Shown here in pieces: positions 8,521-17,483 of a DNA stretch of 64,000 nucleotides. A model generated the notes under the pieces. It made no database searches. It was not told where the DNA came from and saw nothing but the letters and a program-made list of their open reading frames with translations. Each line of letters opens with the position of its first letter. Position 1 is the first letter of the stretch. The stretch comes from JAWKTM01 sp041399085. GTDB taxonomy: Bacteria > Planctomycetota > Planctomycetia > Pirellulales > Pirellulaceae. Location: assembly GCA_041399085.1 (NCBI GenBank), contig JAWKTM010000017.1:62001-126000 (forward strand). Direction: 5' to 3'. The translations under genes were made by a program, and so were the position numbers.

Positions 8521-8649
8521 TCTCGACTGATACACCGGGCAGCGGCACTTGTCCGCTTGTCCCGGCGTTTGAGCAGGATCACAACGTCTAAGTGGCTGGA
8601 GGGCTTTAAGGGCTCGGCTCCAGCCACACACGATTAACTTCGAGGTGGA

Positions 8650-10563
8650 TTAGCGAGCCGCGTCTTTGTGTAGCAACACGCCGGCGATGTACCAGCCGTC
8701 CTCGTAGGAATGCACGTACATTCCGGCCGGTCCAAGATACCGACGCACGGCGTCATAGCCGGGCATTTTGCTGCCGTCAATCTCTTGCTCGCGCGTTACG
8801 CCTTTCTCGCCCGTGCCGAGCATCCGGTTCAGCATTTTACCGAACATCGATTCCGATTCCGGCATCCGGTTCTGCTTCAGCAACTCGTAGGTGACGCGAT
8901 ACGCTTCGTCGGTGCGCGAGAACGTGCGGAAGCTTTCGACATCCGCGCCCAGCTTCTCCAGAGCTCGATTGACCAACTGATAGTCGGCCGCTTGTCCGAG
9001 ACTGTCCGGCGCGGCCACTTGCTTCAGCAGATCGACAATGAAGTCCACGTGCGATGAAATCAACAGATGGCCATGAGCAACCGTAACGGCCGAGTTAGGC
9101 AACACCGGCTTCTCTTCGTCTTCCTCCGGCTCGTCGCCGAAACCGCCAAAGCCGCCGTCGATTTGCAAAGCCGGCACTTCGCTGGCTTCCTCGTTTACGA
9201 TCTCCCAAATCACTTGAGTGCCGAACATGCGTTTCTTGGCGTTCGGATCGGTGCTCATCGCCTTGTCGATCGTGCGCTGGGCGGCTTGAGCGTTCGTCAG
9301 CTCGATCGCGAACATCAGCCGCTCGCTCTTCGGCGTGACGGGCAGCTTGGCGTCGCCCAGCACCGTGGCTCGTTCGCCAAAGTGCGCGACGAGATCGTTC
9401 AACAGATCCACTTGCGGACCGGTTGGATCGTTCTTGATGCCATCCAGCACGTCGGCGAATACGCCTTCGGCGCCGGCCAACTCATCGACCAGCGTTTCCG
9501 AGTAGTGGAACGCGTCGATCATCTTCCAGTTGAACGTGACATAGGTGCCCAGCTCGCGCGGAATCCAATTCTGAGCGGTCAGCGGCTGTTGGTTCGGGAA
9601 CTGCATCATGCGGGCGGCCAAACGGTATCGTTCGCGGACGGCCTGGCCGTTGTCGAGCGCGATCGGCGGAGCGTAGACGAACGAGCGGTGTAGCACCTCG
9701 TGGCTGTCGGTCTTGAACCAAACCCAACCGCCGACACCTTGGATCGCGTCGAATCCTTGGTGTTCGAGCACCTTCAGCATGTCCGTGCCGCGTTTCTTAC
9801 GACCACCGTTCGCCGCGCGATTCACTTCGGCATATCCAAACGGTTCGATGAACCAGCGAGCTTGCGGCGCTTCGCCCGCGGAAGCTTCTTCACAACGCTT
9901 CATCGACTGGGTATAGGCCACCACGGTCGACAGCGTTGGACCAGCGGCCATGCCGGCCACGCGTGCGGCGATTTCCTTGGCCGTATCCAAGTGATCGCAG
10001 GCGACCAGTTGATCCTTGGCCAGGAACAAGATCGACGTCCGCGTTTCGGTTTCGCCCCGTTTGCGAGGCAGCGTATAGACGGTCATCGGAATGCCGGCCG
10101 CGGCGACTTGCGAACGGCTGGCGTTGCGCTGCTGCATGTTGCGGTCGACTTTCGCGAGCAGCTCGTTGGCCTGCGGCAAGTGACCGGTCACATCGACGAT
10201 CATCGCCATCGCGTGCAGCTTCTCGTCGTTGTTCGGTTGGATCACGGCCATCGCGACTTCGCCGCCGTAGACGCCTTCCAAATCCTGGACGGTCAGGCCG
10301 ATTCGCATGCCGGCCTGCGTCAGCTTGTTCTCAAGCTGCTGCTTCAGGTCGTCCGTGAACGGCTTCATGACCGGGTCGTTCATGAGCTCGCCGAGCTGCG
10401 TTTGGTTGAATCGCGCTCGCAATTCATCCATGTCGTCGACCGAAAGGAAGCCCTTGGTCGTCGCGGGCGCCAAGCGGTCGGCCGGCTGAACGGCGAAAGC
10501 CGAACCGCTGACAATCAGCAGCGCGGCCAGCGACAAGCAGAGGGAGAGGAACAAACGTACCAC
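8650..10563 (-). CDS. Secreted 637-aa protein of unknown function (DUF3352-like)
   Basis: An exported protein with a clear signal peptide (M-V-R-L-F-L-S-L-C-L-S-L-A-A-L-L-I..., A-F-A cleavage near residue 24). The mature part resembles the large periplasmic proteins of planctomycetes often annotated as DUF3352-like: helix-rich segments such as F-T-D-D-L-K-Q-Q-L-E-N-K near residue 70, and a conserved Y-G-G-E-V-A-M-A-V block. An acidic, glycine-rich patch (G-F-G-G-F-G-D-E-P-E-E-D-E-E-K) sits about residue 475. There is no membrane anchor after the signal and no enzyme motif. It stands alone on the minus strand between two plus-strand units. The family resemblance is from memory and only moderate. 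Confidence 0.75.
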   Translation of the reverse strand: MVRLFLSLCLSLAALLIVSGSAFAVQPADRLAPATTKGFLSVDDMDELRARFNQTQLGELMNDPVMKPFTDDLKQQLENKLTQAGMRIGLTVQDLEGVYGGEVAMAVIQPNNDEKLHAMAMIVDVTGHLPQANELLAKVDRNMQQRNASRSQVAAAGIPMTVYTLPRKRGETETRTSILFLAKDQLVACDHLDTAKEIAARVAGMAAGPTLSTVVAYTQSMKRCEEASAGEAPQARWFIEPFGYAEVNRAANGGRKKRGTDMLKVLEHQGFDAIQGVGGWVWFKTDSHEVLHRSFVYAPPIALDNGQAVRERYRLAARMMQFPNQQPLTAQNWIPRELGTYVTFNWKMIDAFHYSETLVDELAGAEGVFADVLDGIKNDPTGPQVDLLNDLVAHFGERATVLGDAKLPVTPKSERLMFAIELTNAQAAQRTIDKAMSTDPNAKKRMFGTQVIWEIVNEEASEVPALQIDGGFGGFGDEPEEDEEKPVLPNSAVTVAHGHLLISSHVDFIVDLLKQVAAPDSLGQAADYQLVNRALEKLGADVESFRTFSRTDEAYRVTYELLKQNRMPESESMFGKMLNRMLGTGEKGVTREQEIDGSKMPGYDAVRRYLGPAGMYVHSYEDGWYIAGVLLHKDAAR

Positions 10564-10864
10564 AACGGTCTCCTTTACGGATTGCGAGTCGGTGGGTTGG
10601 CGGGGCAGCGGGTCAGGGCAATCGGAAGAACCGATTCTTAACGTGTATCGGCAATGTTTGTCGCAAATGCGAAGCCCGGAAAATGCAAACTAACCGGTCT
10701 TCGCGAACCGCCTATCTTAACGTCCAGTAAGCCGCCGTGCGCAGTGGACGTTTCGCAATCTTTCGGCCGATGGGAAGGCCAAGTCAAGCTCGTCAAAATC
10801 ACGCTGATCGGCAGAGTCGAGAACCCGCCCTGCAAAAAAGCGGCACAGTCGTCATAATCCGGCC
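10564..10864. other. Divergent intergenic region, no gene seen
   Basis: About 300 bp lie between the divergently read 637-aa protein gene and the HD hydrolase gene. Short open frames of about 65 codons exist on both strands, but they are mirror frames without ribosome binding sites. The region probably holds the two promoters; no clear -35/-10 pair, operator or terminator was identified. Confidence 0.4.
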
Positions 10865-12271
10865 ATGCGGGCTTATCATCTGGAAAACTTGAGCCATGAT
10901 CCGTTACACGGCTACATCGCCTTCTCGTCGGACAGTGACCGAGCCGAGGACGAGGCGACCGAGCGGCAGATCATCGACACACCGTGGGTGCAGCGGCTGA
11001 GGCACATCCATCAATTGCAGACAGCTTGGTGGGTGTTCCCTTCGGCAGAACACACGCGTTTTCAACATGTGCTGGGCGTGATGCACTTGGCCAGCCGCGC
11101 GACGGCGGCGCTCTACCCAAGCTTGGCCGAAGTCGATCGGGATGTGCCGAGCCGCGCGTATGTCGAGTCGTTGTTGCGGATGGCTGGGTTGCTGCACGAC
11201 GTGGGACACGGGCCGTTTGGACATTTCTTCGACGAGCATTTTTTGCAGTCGTTCGGCCTAACCCACGAAACGCTGGGCGCGCACATCATCGTTCACGAGC
11301 TGGGGCCGTTGCTGCGAACGATCCGGCGGAATCCGAACGGACGGCTGACGGACGACGAGCGCTTGGACCCGGAGCAGATCGCATGGCTCATCCAGCGACC
11401 GGCGGCCAATTCGGCGGACGACGAACGGCGGCCCCGCTGGCTTCGCTATCTGCGGTCTTTGTTGAGCGGCATCTACACGATCGACAATCTGGATTTCGTG
11501 CTGCGCGACGCTTACATGTCGGGCTACAGTCCGCGGGCCTTCGATCTGGAGCGGCTGCTGCACTACAGCTTCTTCAGCGATCGGGGACTGACGATTCACG
11601 ACCGAGGGATCGATGCGCTGGTGCGGTTCATTGGGATGAAAGCCGAGTTATTTCGGGCCGTGTATTTTCATCGCACGGTGCGAGCGATCGACATCGAGTT
11701 GGCGGAAGTGTTCGCCGACAGCCGCGAGCTGTTGTTTCCAGGGAATCCACTGGAGCATCTGGCCGACTATTGCGAGTTTACCGAGTCGTCGTTGTTGGTC
11801 GACGTGCGACGCTGGGTGCGTTCTTCGGACGCCCGGACTCGCGAACTGGGCGCACGTTGGCGGCGGTTGGTCGAGCGAAACATTCCGTGGAAGATGGTCT
11901 GCCAACGGAACCTGGTGTTCTCGGAAGACGATCCCGAACAGACCAGCATCTTTAGCGATCGGGAATTCGTGGCGCGAAAGGTACGCGAGGGTCTTCCGGC
12001 CGAGTTGCGCGAGATCGAATTCCGCATCGACATCGCTCGGCATATCCACCGACCGCATACGCGCGGCCATGCGTCGGGCCAGAACTTTTTGTACGACTCG
12101 TCAGCCGATGTGGTGCGGCCGTTGAGCGCGAATCAGCTTTACAAGCGGCTGCCGGTCAGCCACCGGATTTGCCGCGTCTATGCGCGGACGGCCGAGCATG
12201 CGTCGGCCTTATCGGCGGCCCTGGATCGGCTGATCGGTGGCGCGGGCGCCGACGATTTAACGAACATGTGA
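10865..12271 (+). CDS. HD superfamily phosphohydrolase (dGTPase-like)
   Basis: A 468-aa HD-domain protein related to dGTP triphosphohydrolases and SAMHD1-like enzymes. The metal-binding residues are in place: H in H-T-R-F-Q-H-V-L-G-V-M-H near residue 63, the H-D pair in L-L-H-D-V-G-H-G-P-F-G-H near residue 116, and a distal D in I-Y-T-I-D-N-L-D-F-V-L-R-D. The N-terminus has D-P-L-H-G-Y-I, typical of this subfamily. Such proteins hydrolyse dNTPs or other phosphoesters; the substrate here cannot be assigned. The GlmU-like gene begins 29 bp after its stop, so the two are probably cotranscribed. Confidence 0.88.
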   Translation: MRAYHLENLSHDPLHGYIAFSSDSDRAEDEATERQIIDTPWVQRLRHIHQLQTAWWVFPSAEHTRFQHVLGVMHLASRATAALYPSLAEVDRDVPSRAYVESLLRMAGLLHDVGHGPFGHFFDEHFLQSFGLTHETLGAHIIVHELGPLLRTIRRNPNGRLTDDERLDPEQIAWLIQRPAANSADDERRPRWLRYLRSLLSGIYTIDNLDFVLRDAYMSGYSPRAFDLERLLHYSFFSDRGLTIHDRGIDALVRFIGMKAELFRAVYFHRTVRAIDIELAEVFADSRELLFPGNPLEHLADYCEFTESSLLVDVRRWVRSSDARTRELGARWRRLVERNIPWKMVCQRNLVFSEDDPEQTSIFSDREFVARKVREGLPAELREIEFRIDIARHIHRPHTRGHASGQNFLYDSSADVVRPLSANQLYKRLPVSHRICRVYARTAEHASALSAALDRLIGGAGADDLTNM

Positions 12272-12300
12272 ACGTAGCGACCAGCGAGAAGGAGCGAGCG

Positions 12301-13548
12301 ATGGAGTTGATCGTCTTCGAGGATGAATGGGTCGAGCAGCTCTATCCGATCACGATCGGGCGGCCAACCTATGCGGTGTCGTGCGCCAGTTACCGTTTGG
12401 TCGATTGGTTGCTGCGATTGAACGACTCGCCGCATTCGATCGTGCGTCCGCATTTGGCCAAGTTGCAGCGCGAGGATTTTTCGCAACTCAAGCCGTTCAC
12501 CAACGCATCGGGCAGAGCCGCTTTGTGGGTGAACGCGCGGTTGGTTCCGTCGGCCAGCGCGTTCGCCGCGCTCAAGTCGCTCGTGCAGTCGGCCGAGCCC
12601 GTGGCGGTGTGGCAAGGCGATCAGTTGACGGCGGCCGTCACTTCGGCCGGAGCAGCCGGCTCGGCCAGTTCCAGCTCGGCCGTCGAGCCATCCAGTTTGT
12701 GGCGGCGATTCGGGCTGGATACATTGCCGCGGCGCGAGCTGCCTTTGTCGTTGTTCGAGTATCCGCACGATGTGGTTCGACACAACATGGCGGCGATGGC
12801 CGAGAACCTGGAAGCTCGTTTGGCCAGCGGCGATTATCGCGAGATTCGCGACGGCGTGTTCGCGGCGGAGGGCGCGACGCTGGGTGACTATATCGTCAGC
12901 GACACTAGCCACGGTCCGATTTTGTTGGATCGCAGTTCGCGTGTCGGACCTTACTGTTATCTGAGCGGCCCGGCCTATCTGGGCGTCGGTTCCCGTGTGA
13001 TCGAGCACGCGGCGATTAAGGACGCGGTGTCGATCGGCCATACGGCGAAGATAGGCGGCGAGGTCGAGGCGTCGGTGATCGAGCCGTTCACGAACAAACA
13101 GCATCACGGCTTTTTGGGGCACAGCTATTTGGGAAGCTGGATCAATCTGGGCGCGGGCACATGCAACAGTGATTTGAAAAACACTTACGGCGTGGTGAAC
13201 ATGGATTATCGCGGCCAGAAGATTAACACGGGGATGCAGTTCGTCGGCTGCATCATGGGCGACTATGCCAAGTCGGCAATCAACACGGGCATTTTCACTG
13301 GCAAGACGATCGGCGCTTGCAGCATGCTGTACGGTTTCGTGACCACCAATGTGCCAAGCTTCGTAAACTACGCGCGGTTGTTTGGCCAAGTGACCGAGTT
13401 GCCGCCCGAAGTGATGATCGCTTCGCAACAGCGCATGTTTCAGCGACGCAATGTGCAGCAGCGCGATTGCGACGTGCAACTGATCCACGACATGTACGAA
13501 CTGACTCGCGACGAACGCCAATTGGCCGGCGAGCCGCTGTCGTTATGA
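12301..13548 (+). CDS. GlmU-related sugar nucleotidyl/acyltransferase with left-handed beta-helix
   Basis: A 415-aa protein resembling the bacteroidete/planctomycete GlmU-like family (putative sugar nucleotidyltransferase). The N-terminal part (about 1-190) corresponds to a divergent nucleotidyltransferase-like domain; the E-D-E-W-V-E-Q-L-Y-P-I-T start is typical. The C-terminal part (about 195-380) is built of hexapeptide repeats of a left-handed beta helix: I-L-L-D-R-S, V-G-P-Y-C-Y, L-G-V-G-S-R-V-I-E-H-A, and N-L-G-A-G-T-C-N-S-D-L-K-N-T-Y-G-V-V. The G-A-G-T motif and the N-Y-D-like D-Y-R-G-Q-K segment echo the acetyl-CoA site of GlmU. A role in UDP-sugar precursor supply is inferred. The start at 12301 has GAAGGAGCG just upstream. 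Confidence 0.82.
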   Translation: MELIVFEDEWVEQLYPITIGRPTYAVSCASYRLVDWLLRLNDSPHSIVRPHLAKLQREDFSQLKPFTNASGRAALWVNARLVPSASAFAALKSLVQSAEPVAVWQGDQLTAAVTSAGAAGSASSSSAVEPSSLWRRFGLDTLPRRELPLSLFEYPHDVVRHNMAAMAENLEARLASGDYREIRDGVFAAEGATLGDYIVSDTSHGPILLDRSSRVGPYCYLSGPAYLGVGSRVIEHAAIKDAVSIGHTAKIGGEVEASVIEPFTNKQHHGFLGHSYLGSWINLGAGTCNSDLKNTYGVVNMDYRGQKINTGMQFVGCIMGDYAKSAINTGIFTGKTIGACSMLYGFVTTNVPSFVNYARLFGQVTELPPEVMIASQQRMFQRRNVQQRDCDVQLIHDMYELTRDERQLAGEPLSL

Positions 13549-13646
13549 GTCGAAGCTTTGCACGGTTAAGCTTCGCGCGGCGTTCGTTGGTCGACGCGGC
13601 TTGTCAGTCCGCGGCAGCGTCGCGACAATGCCAGTTGTTGAACGCT

Positions 13647-13731
13647 GCCGAGCACTTTCTCCCCCAAAAACGCGCTGTGCTCGGGTCTCCCGACCCGGCA
13701 CCGTTCGCCGAGCTCTCTCTCCCCAAAAACG
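13647..13731. repeat. 25-bp direct repeat pair flanking a small hairpin
   Basis: Two near-identical copies of a unit of the form GCCGAGC..TCTCYCCCAAAAACG lie at 13647-13672 and 13707-13731, in the 193-bp gap between the GlmU-like gene and panB. A small hairpin (CGGGTC-TCCC-GACCCG) sits between them. The repeat ends about 10 bp before the panB start, so it is part of the panB leader. Confidence 0.65.
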
Positions 13732-13741
13732 TCGAGTCGTC

Positions 13742-14542
13742 ATGGTGAATCATTCGCGTCCGCTGTCGGTGCCCGAGTTTGTCGCGCTGAAACAAGCCGG
13801 ACGAAAGATCACGATGTTGACGGCTTATGACTATCCGACCGCGCGGGCGTTGGACGAAGCCGGCGTCGATAGTTTGCTGGTCGGCGACACGCTGGGCATG
13901 GTCGTGCAAGGCCGCGAGAACACGCTCGGTGTGCGGCTGGAGGACATCATCTACCACGCCGAAATGGTGTCGCGAGCGGCTCAGCACGCGTTGGTCGTCG
14001 CCGACATGCCGTTTCTTTCGTATCAGGTGAGTGTTCCCGAAGCGATTGCTAACGCCGGGCGAATCTTGAAAGAGACGCGGTGCCAAGCAATCAAATTGGA
14101 AGGCGGCGCGGATCAAGCGGCGACGATCTCGGCTTTGGTCGGCGCGGGCATTCCGGTGATGGCTCACGTCGGGCTGCGACCGCAAAATGTGCATCAAATG
14201 GGCGGCTACAAAGTGCAACGCGACGCCGAGCGTTTGATGAACGACGCCACGGCAGCGGAACAAGCTGGCGCGTTCTCGATCGTGCTGGAATGCATCCCGC
14301 GCGAGTTGGCTCGGCAGATTACCGACCGGCTATCCATTCCGACGATCGGTATCGGAGCCGGCGCTGATTGCGACGGGCAAGTGCTCGTGACTCACGACAT
14401 GCTGGGCCTGACATCGGGCCATGTGCCGAAGTTCGTCAAGCAGTACGCCGATTTGCAGACGATCATCGGCGACGCGGCTCGGCAGTATTGCCAGGAAGTT
14501 CGCGACGCGACGTTTCCGGCCGAAGAGCACGGATTCCGTTAG
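13742..14542 (+). CDS. panB: 3-methyl-2-oxobutanoate hydroxymethyltransferase
   Basis: A 266-aa PanB, the first committed enzyme of pantothenate (coenzyme A) synthesis. It transfers a hydroxymethyl group from methylene-tetrahydrofolate to 2-oxoisovalerate to form ketopantoate. Motifs are intact: M-L-T-A-Y-D-Y-P near residue 23, the Mg-binding V-G-D-T-L-G-M, V-V-A-D-M-P-F near residue 82, I-K-L-E-G-G, H-V-G-L-R-P-Q, and the catalytic glutamate in L-E-C-I-P. The C-terminus I-G-I-G-A-G-A-D-C-D-G-Q-V-L-V is standard. Length matches the family (about 264 aa). The ATG at 13742 was chosen because the preceding codons lie in the repeat-bearing leader. No other pan genes are nearby. Confidence 0.95.
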   Translation: MVNHSRPLSVPEFVALKQAGRKITMLTAYDYPTARALDEAGVDSLLVGDTLGMVVQGRENTLGVRLEDIIYHAEMVSRAAQHALVVADMPFLSYQVSVPEAIANAGRILKETRCQAIKLEGGADQAATISALVGAGIPVMAHVGLRPQNVHQMGGYKVQRDAERLMNDATAAEQAGAFSIVLECIPRELARQITDRLSIPTIGIGAGADCDGQVLVTHDMLGLTSGHVPKFVKQYADLQTIIGDAARQYCQEVRDATFPAEEHGFR

Positions 14543-14572
14543 CGATTGCCCATCATACGAATCACTGCCGAC

Positions 14573-15634
14573 TCACGAACCAACGGCCGGATCATGGACC
14601 GGCTGTTGTTGCGACAAGCAGTGATATGCTCCCAATCCCCAGACAAGATCCGTAGCGTACAGCGGCACGATCTCACGGTCGGGGAAACACGAGGCGAGTG
14701 TGCGGCAAGCTCGCTCGTCGGCCGCGTCGTCGCCAAACACGGGCACGATCACGCCGCCGTTGACGATCAGAAAATTACAGTAGCAAGCGGGCAGTCGAGC
14801 ATCGTCGTAATACAAGGCTCGCGGCATCGGCAGCGGCACGACCTCGAACGGCCGCCCGGCTTGATCCGTCATCGCCTGCAATTGCTCCCAGTTCGCTCGC
14901 AGCGGTTCGAAGTTTTCGTCGTCGCGATCCTCACACACCGCCGCCACGATGGTCGTGGCATTCGCAAAACGAGCCAGTTGGTCGATATGCCCGTCGGTAT
15001 CATCCCCCGCGATGCCGTCCGTGCGGAGCCACAGAATCTTGGTGACGCCCAGGTTCTCGCGCAACTGTTGCTCGATCTCCTCGCGGCTCTCGGACGGATT
15101 GCGATTCGGATTCAGCAAGCAGCATTCGGTGGTTAGCAACGTGCCCGCGCCGTTGCCTTCGATCGATCCGCCTTCAAGCACCAGCGACCGCGCAAACCGG
15201 CGATAGCCAAGACACTCCGCCACTTGCCGAGGCACCTCGTTATCGGCGTCGAACGGCGGATACTTGCCGCCCCAGGCGTTGTATTGCCAATCGATCAAAG
15301 CCGGCGGCAGCGACGCGTCGGCATGTGGCGACTTCGCCAAAAAGATCGGCCCGTGATCGCGACACCAAGCGTCGTTGGTGCGAACGTCGTGCAGCGTGAC
15401 GTTCGGCAACTCGCCCACCAGCGAGCGGGCTTCGGCCATGACCGCTTCGCTGCCCGCCAAGATATGCACCGGCTCAAATCGCGCGATCGCTCGCACGAAT
15501 TCCGCGAACTGCCCCGGAATCGGTTCGAATTTGCCGGGCCACGAATCCCGATTGTGAGGCCAACTCAGCCAGACGGCCGCCTGCCGTTCCCATTCCGCCG
15601 GCCAGCGATAGCCGAGCGACGCCGGTGTTTCCAT
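14573..15634 (-). CDS. aguA: Agmatine deiminase
   Basis: A 353-aa agmatine deiminase of the guanidino-group modifying superfamily. It converts agmatine to N-carbamoylputrescine. Visible blocks are W-P-A-E-W-E-R-Q-A-A-V-W-L-S-W-P near the start, W-C-R-D-H-G-P near residue 91, V-L-E-G-G-S-I-E-G-N-G, D-G-I-A-G-D-D-T-D-G-H-I-D, and the catalytic cysteine in G-A-Y-H-C-L-S-Q-Q-Q-P close to the C-terminus. It lies 24 bp downstream of the N-carbamoylputrescine amidase gene on the same strand, so the two steps from agmatine to putrescine are in one operon. No arginine decarboxylase gene is in the window. Confidence 0.94.
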   Translation of the reverse strand: METPASLGYRWPAEWERQAAVWLSWPHNRDSWPGKFEPIPGQFAEFVRAIARFEPVHILAGSEAVMAEARSLVGELPNVTLHDVRTNDAWCRDHGPIFLAKSPHADASLPPALIDWQYNAWGGKYPPFDADNEVPRQVAECLGYRRFARSLVLEGGSIEGNGAGTLLTTECCLLNPNRNPSESREEIEQQLRENLGVTKILWLRTDGIAGDDTDGHIDQLARFANATTIVAAVCEDRDDENFEPLRANWEQLQAMTDQAGRPFEVVPLPMPRALYYDDARLPACYCNFLIVNGGVIVPVFGDDAADERACRTLASCFPDREIVPLYATDLVWGLGAYHCLSQQQPVHDPAVGS

Positions 15635-15658
15635 GTGGTCCTCTGCTCGCGAAGATCG

Positions 15659-16549
15659 CTAAATCGAATCGCCGTCCAAATACCGTTTGGTCAAATTCCC
15701 GTAGGCGTCGATGCGGCGATCGCGCAAGAACGGCCAGTGCGTGCGGACCGTGTCGATCTTGTCCAGATTGCATTCGACTAGCAGCGTTTCCTCGCTGTCA
15801 TGAGCCGCTCGGGCCAACACATTCCCGTTCGGATCGGCGACGAACGACGCGCCCCAGAATTCCAGCTCGCCTTCGCGGCCGACGCGATTCGGAGCGGCGA
15901 TGAACACGCCGTTGGCAATCGCGTGGCTGCGCATCATCGTTTCCCACGCCGAATGTTGGCTCTTGCCGTAAACGGCCTTCTCGTCGGGCAGCCAGCCGAT
16001 CGCGGTCGGGTAGAAGATAATTTCGGCGCCAGTCAGAGCCGTCAGCCGCGCGGCTTCGGGAAACCATTGATCCCAGCAAATACAGACGCCGACTCGACCG
16101 TACCGCGTGGCGAAACTGCGGAATCCGAGATCGCCCGGCGTGAAGTAAAACTTTTCGTAGTACAGCGGATCGTCGGGAATGTGCATCTTGCGATATACGC
16201 CCGCTTGCGTTCCGTCCGCATCGAACACCACGGCCGTGTTGTGATAGACGCCGGCCGTTCGCCGCTCGAAGAACGAACCGACGACCACAACGCCGTGTTG
16301 CCGAGCCGCACGTTGCAACGCCTCGCTGGTCGGGCCTGGCAGCGGTTCGGCTTCGTCGAACTTGGCGTGATCTTCCGACTGGCAGGGATAGTGCGTGGCG
16401 AAAATCTCTTGCAGGCAAACGATGTTTGCGCCGTTATCGGCGGCGTCCTTAATCCGCGCCAGGGCCTTGTCCACGTTGCGATCTTTCGACGGGCCGCAGG
16501 ACATCTGCACCAGGGCAACGGTTACTTCGCTAGGTCGTTGGCGATTCAT
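15659..16549 (-). CDS. aguB: N-carbamoylputrescine amidase
   Basis: A 296-aa nitrilase-superfamily enzyme that hydrolyses N-carbamoylputrescine to putrescine, CO2 and ammonia. The catalytic triad is visible: E in L-Q-E-I-F-A-T near residue 46, K in Y-R-K-M-H-I-P-D-D-P near residue 120, and C in G-V-C-I-C-W-D-Q-W-F-P-E-A-A-R near residue 157. The last motif and the C-terminus W-P-F-L-R-D-R-R-I-D-A-Y are characteristic of AguB rather than other nitrilases. The ATG at 16549 is preferred over a TTG two codons upstream. It is the first gene of the aguB-aguA pair and is divergent from bioD, with about 175 bp between them. Confidence 0.94.
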   Translation of the reverse strand: MNRQRPSEVTVALVQMSCGPSKDRNVDKALARIKDAADNGANIVCLQEIFATHYPCQSEDHAKFDEAEPLPGPTSEALQRAARQHGVVVVGSFFERRTAGVYHNTAVVFDADGTQAGVYRKMHIPDDPLYYEKFYFTPGDLGFRSFATRYGRVGVCICWDQWFPEAARLTALTGAEIIFYPTAIGWLPDEKAVYGKSQHSAWETMMRSHAIANGVFIAAPNRVGREGELEFWGASFVADPNGNVLARAAHDSEETLLVECNLDKIDTVRTHWPFLRDRRIDAYGNLTKRYLDGDSI

Positions 16550-16724
16550 GGGCAATTCAGCAGAGCCATAAAAGCGAGCGTGTGGAATGAGCCGATGCGA
16601 GGCGTTCTACGCAATCCCGCGCGGGTTGGTTCCGGCGTGTGCCTCGCGATCGTCGCCGCCGACCGACTCCGCGGCCAATACGGCTCACTTCCAAGCAAGT
16701 TCGAGCGATAGTAACGTATGCCCC

Positions 16725-17483
16725 ATGAGCCAAACACCTGCCAAAGGGCTGTTTATCACCGGTACCGATACGGGCGTGGGAAAGACGTTCGTGACGGCGC
16801 TGTTGGCCCGCGCATTCGCGGCCGCGGGCTATCGCGTCGGCGTTTACAAGCCCGTGGCCAGTGGCTGTGAATGCGACGCCGCGGGCGAGCTCGTCGCGAC
16901 GGACGCCGTGGCTCTGTGGGAAGCGGCCGGGCGGCCGGGGACGCTCGAACAAGTTTGTCCGCAACGCTTCGCCGCGCCGCTCGCTCCGGATCAAGCCGCT
17001 CGGGACGAAGGCCGCCGCGTTAACGCCGAGTTGCTGAGAGCCGGCGTCGAGCCGTGGTTGGCGTCGAGCGATCTGGTGCTGGTCGAAGGCGCCGGTGGAT
17101 TGATGTCGCCGATCAGCGACGAAGACTACGTCGCCGACTTGGCCTACGATCTGGGATTCCCGCTGTTGGTCATCGCGCCGAACCAACTGGGCGTGATCAA
17201 CCAGACGTTGCAGACGCTGATCACTGCCGCTTCGTTCCGCACGGGACTGCCGATTGGCGGCGTGATTCTGAACGACGTGCGATCGCCCGACCCGGCCGCC
17301 GATCCCAGCGTGCTGAGCAATCTTCGCGAATTGGAGCAACGCTGCGTTCCGCCCGTGCTGGCTCACGTGCCCTGGGAATCGGCCGAGTTTCCCGAGCCGA
17401 TATCGGCGATCGCCACGATGGCCGGCGCGTATCTGCGCACGTCCCAGGTGACGCCGGGGCAAGCTGTCTCGACATCGAATTGA
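16725..17483 (+). CDS. bioD: ATP-dependent dethiobiotin synthetase
   Basis: A 252-aa BioD, which closes the ureido ring of dethiobiotin from diaminopelargonic acid, CO2 and ATP in biotin synthesis. The P-loop G-T-D-T-G-V-G-K-T-F-V lies near residue 13, Y-K-P-V-A-S-G-C near residue 40, and the V-L-V-E-G-A-G-G-L-M-S-P switch near residue 122. Most BioD proteins are about 225-240 aa; the extra C-terminal residues lie in the part that overlaps rsmD. The ATG at 16725 places the P-loop at the usual distance. No other biotin genes are in the window. Its last 121 bp overlap the converging rsmD gene on the minus strand. Confidence 0.93.
   Translation: MSQTPAKGLFITGTDTGVGKTFVTALLARAFAAAGYRVGVYKPVASGCECDAAGELVATDAVALWEAAGRPGTLEQVCPQRFAAPLAPDQAARDEGRRVNAELLRAGVEPWLASSDLVLVEGAGGLMSPISDEDYVADLAYDLGFPLLVIAPNQLGVINQTLQTLITAASFRTGLPIGGVILNDVRSPDPAADPSVLSNLRELEQRCVPPVLAHVPWESAEFPEPISAIATMAGAYLRTSQVTPGQAVSTSN

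Noticed and set aside
10638..10857. Small genes of about 65 codons on either strand
   Set aside because: They are mirror frames in a divergent promoter region, with no ribosome binding site or hydrophobic/charged pattern of a real small protein.
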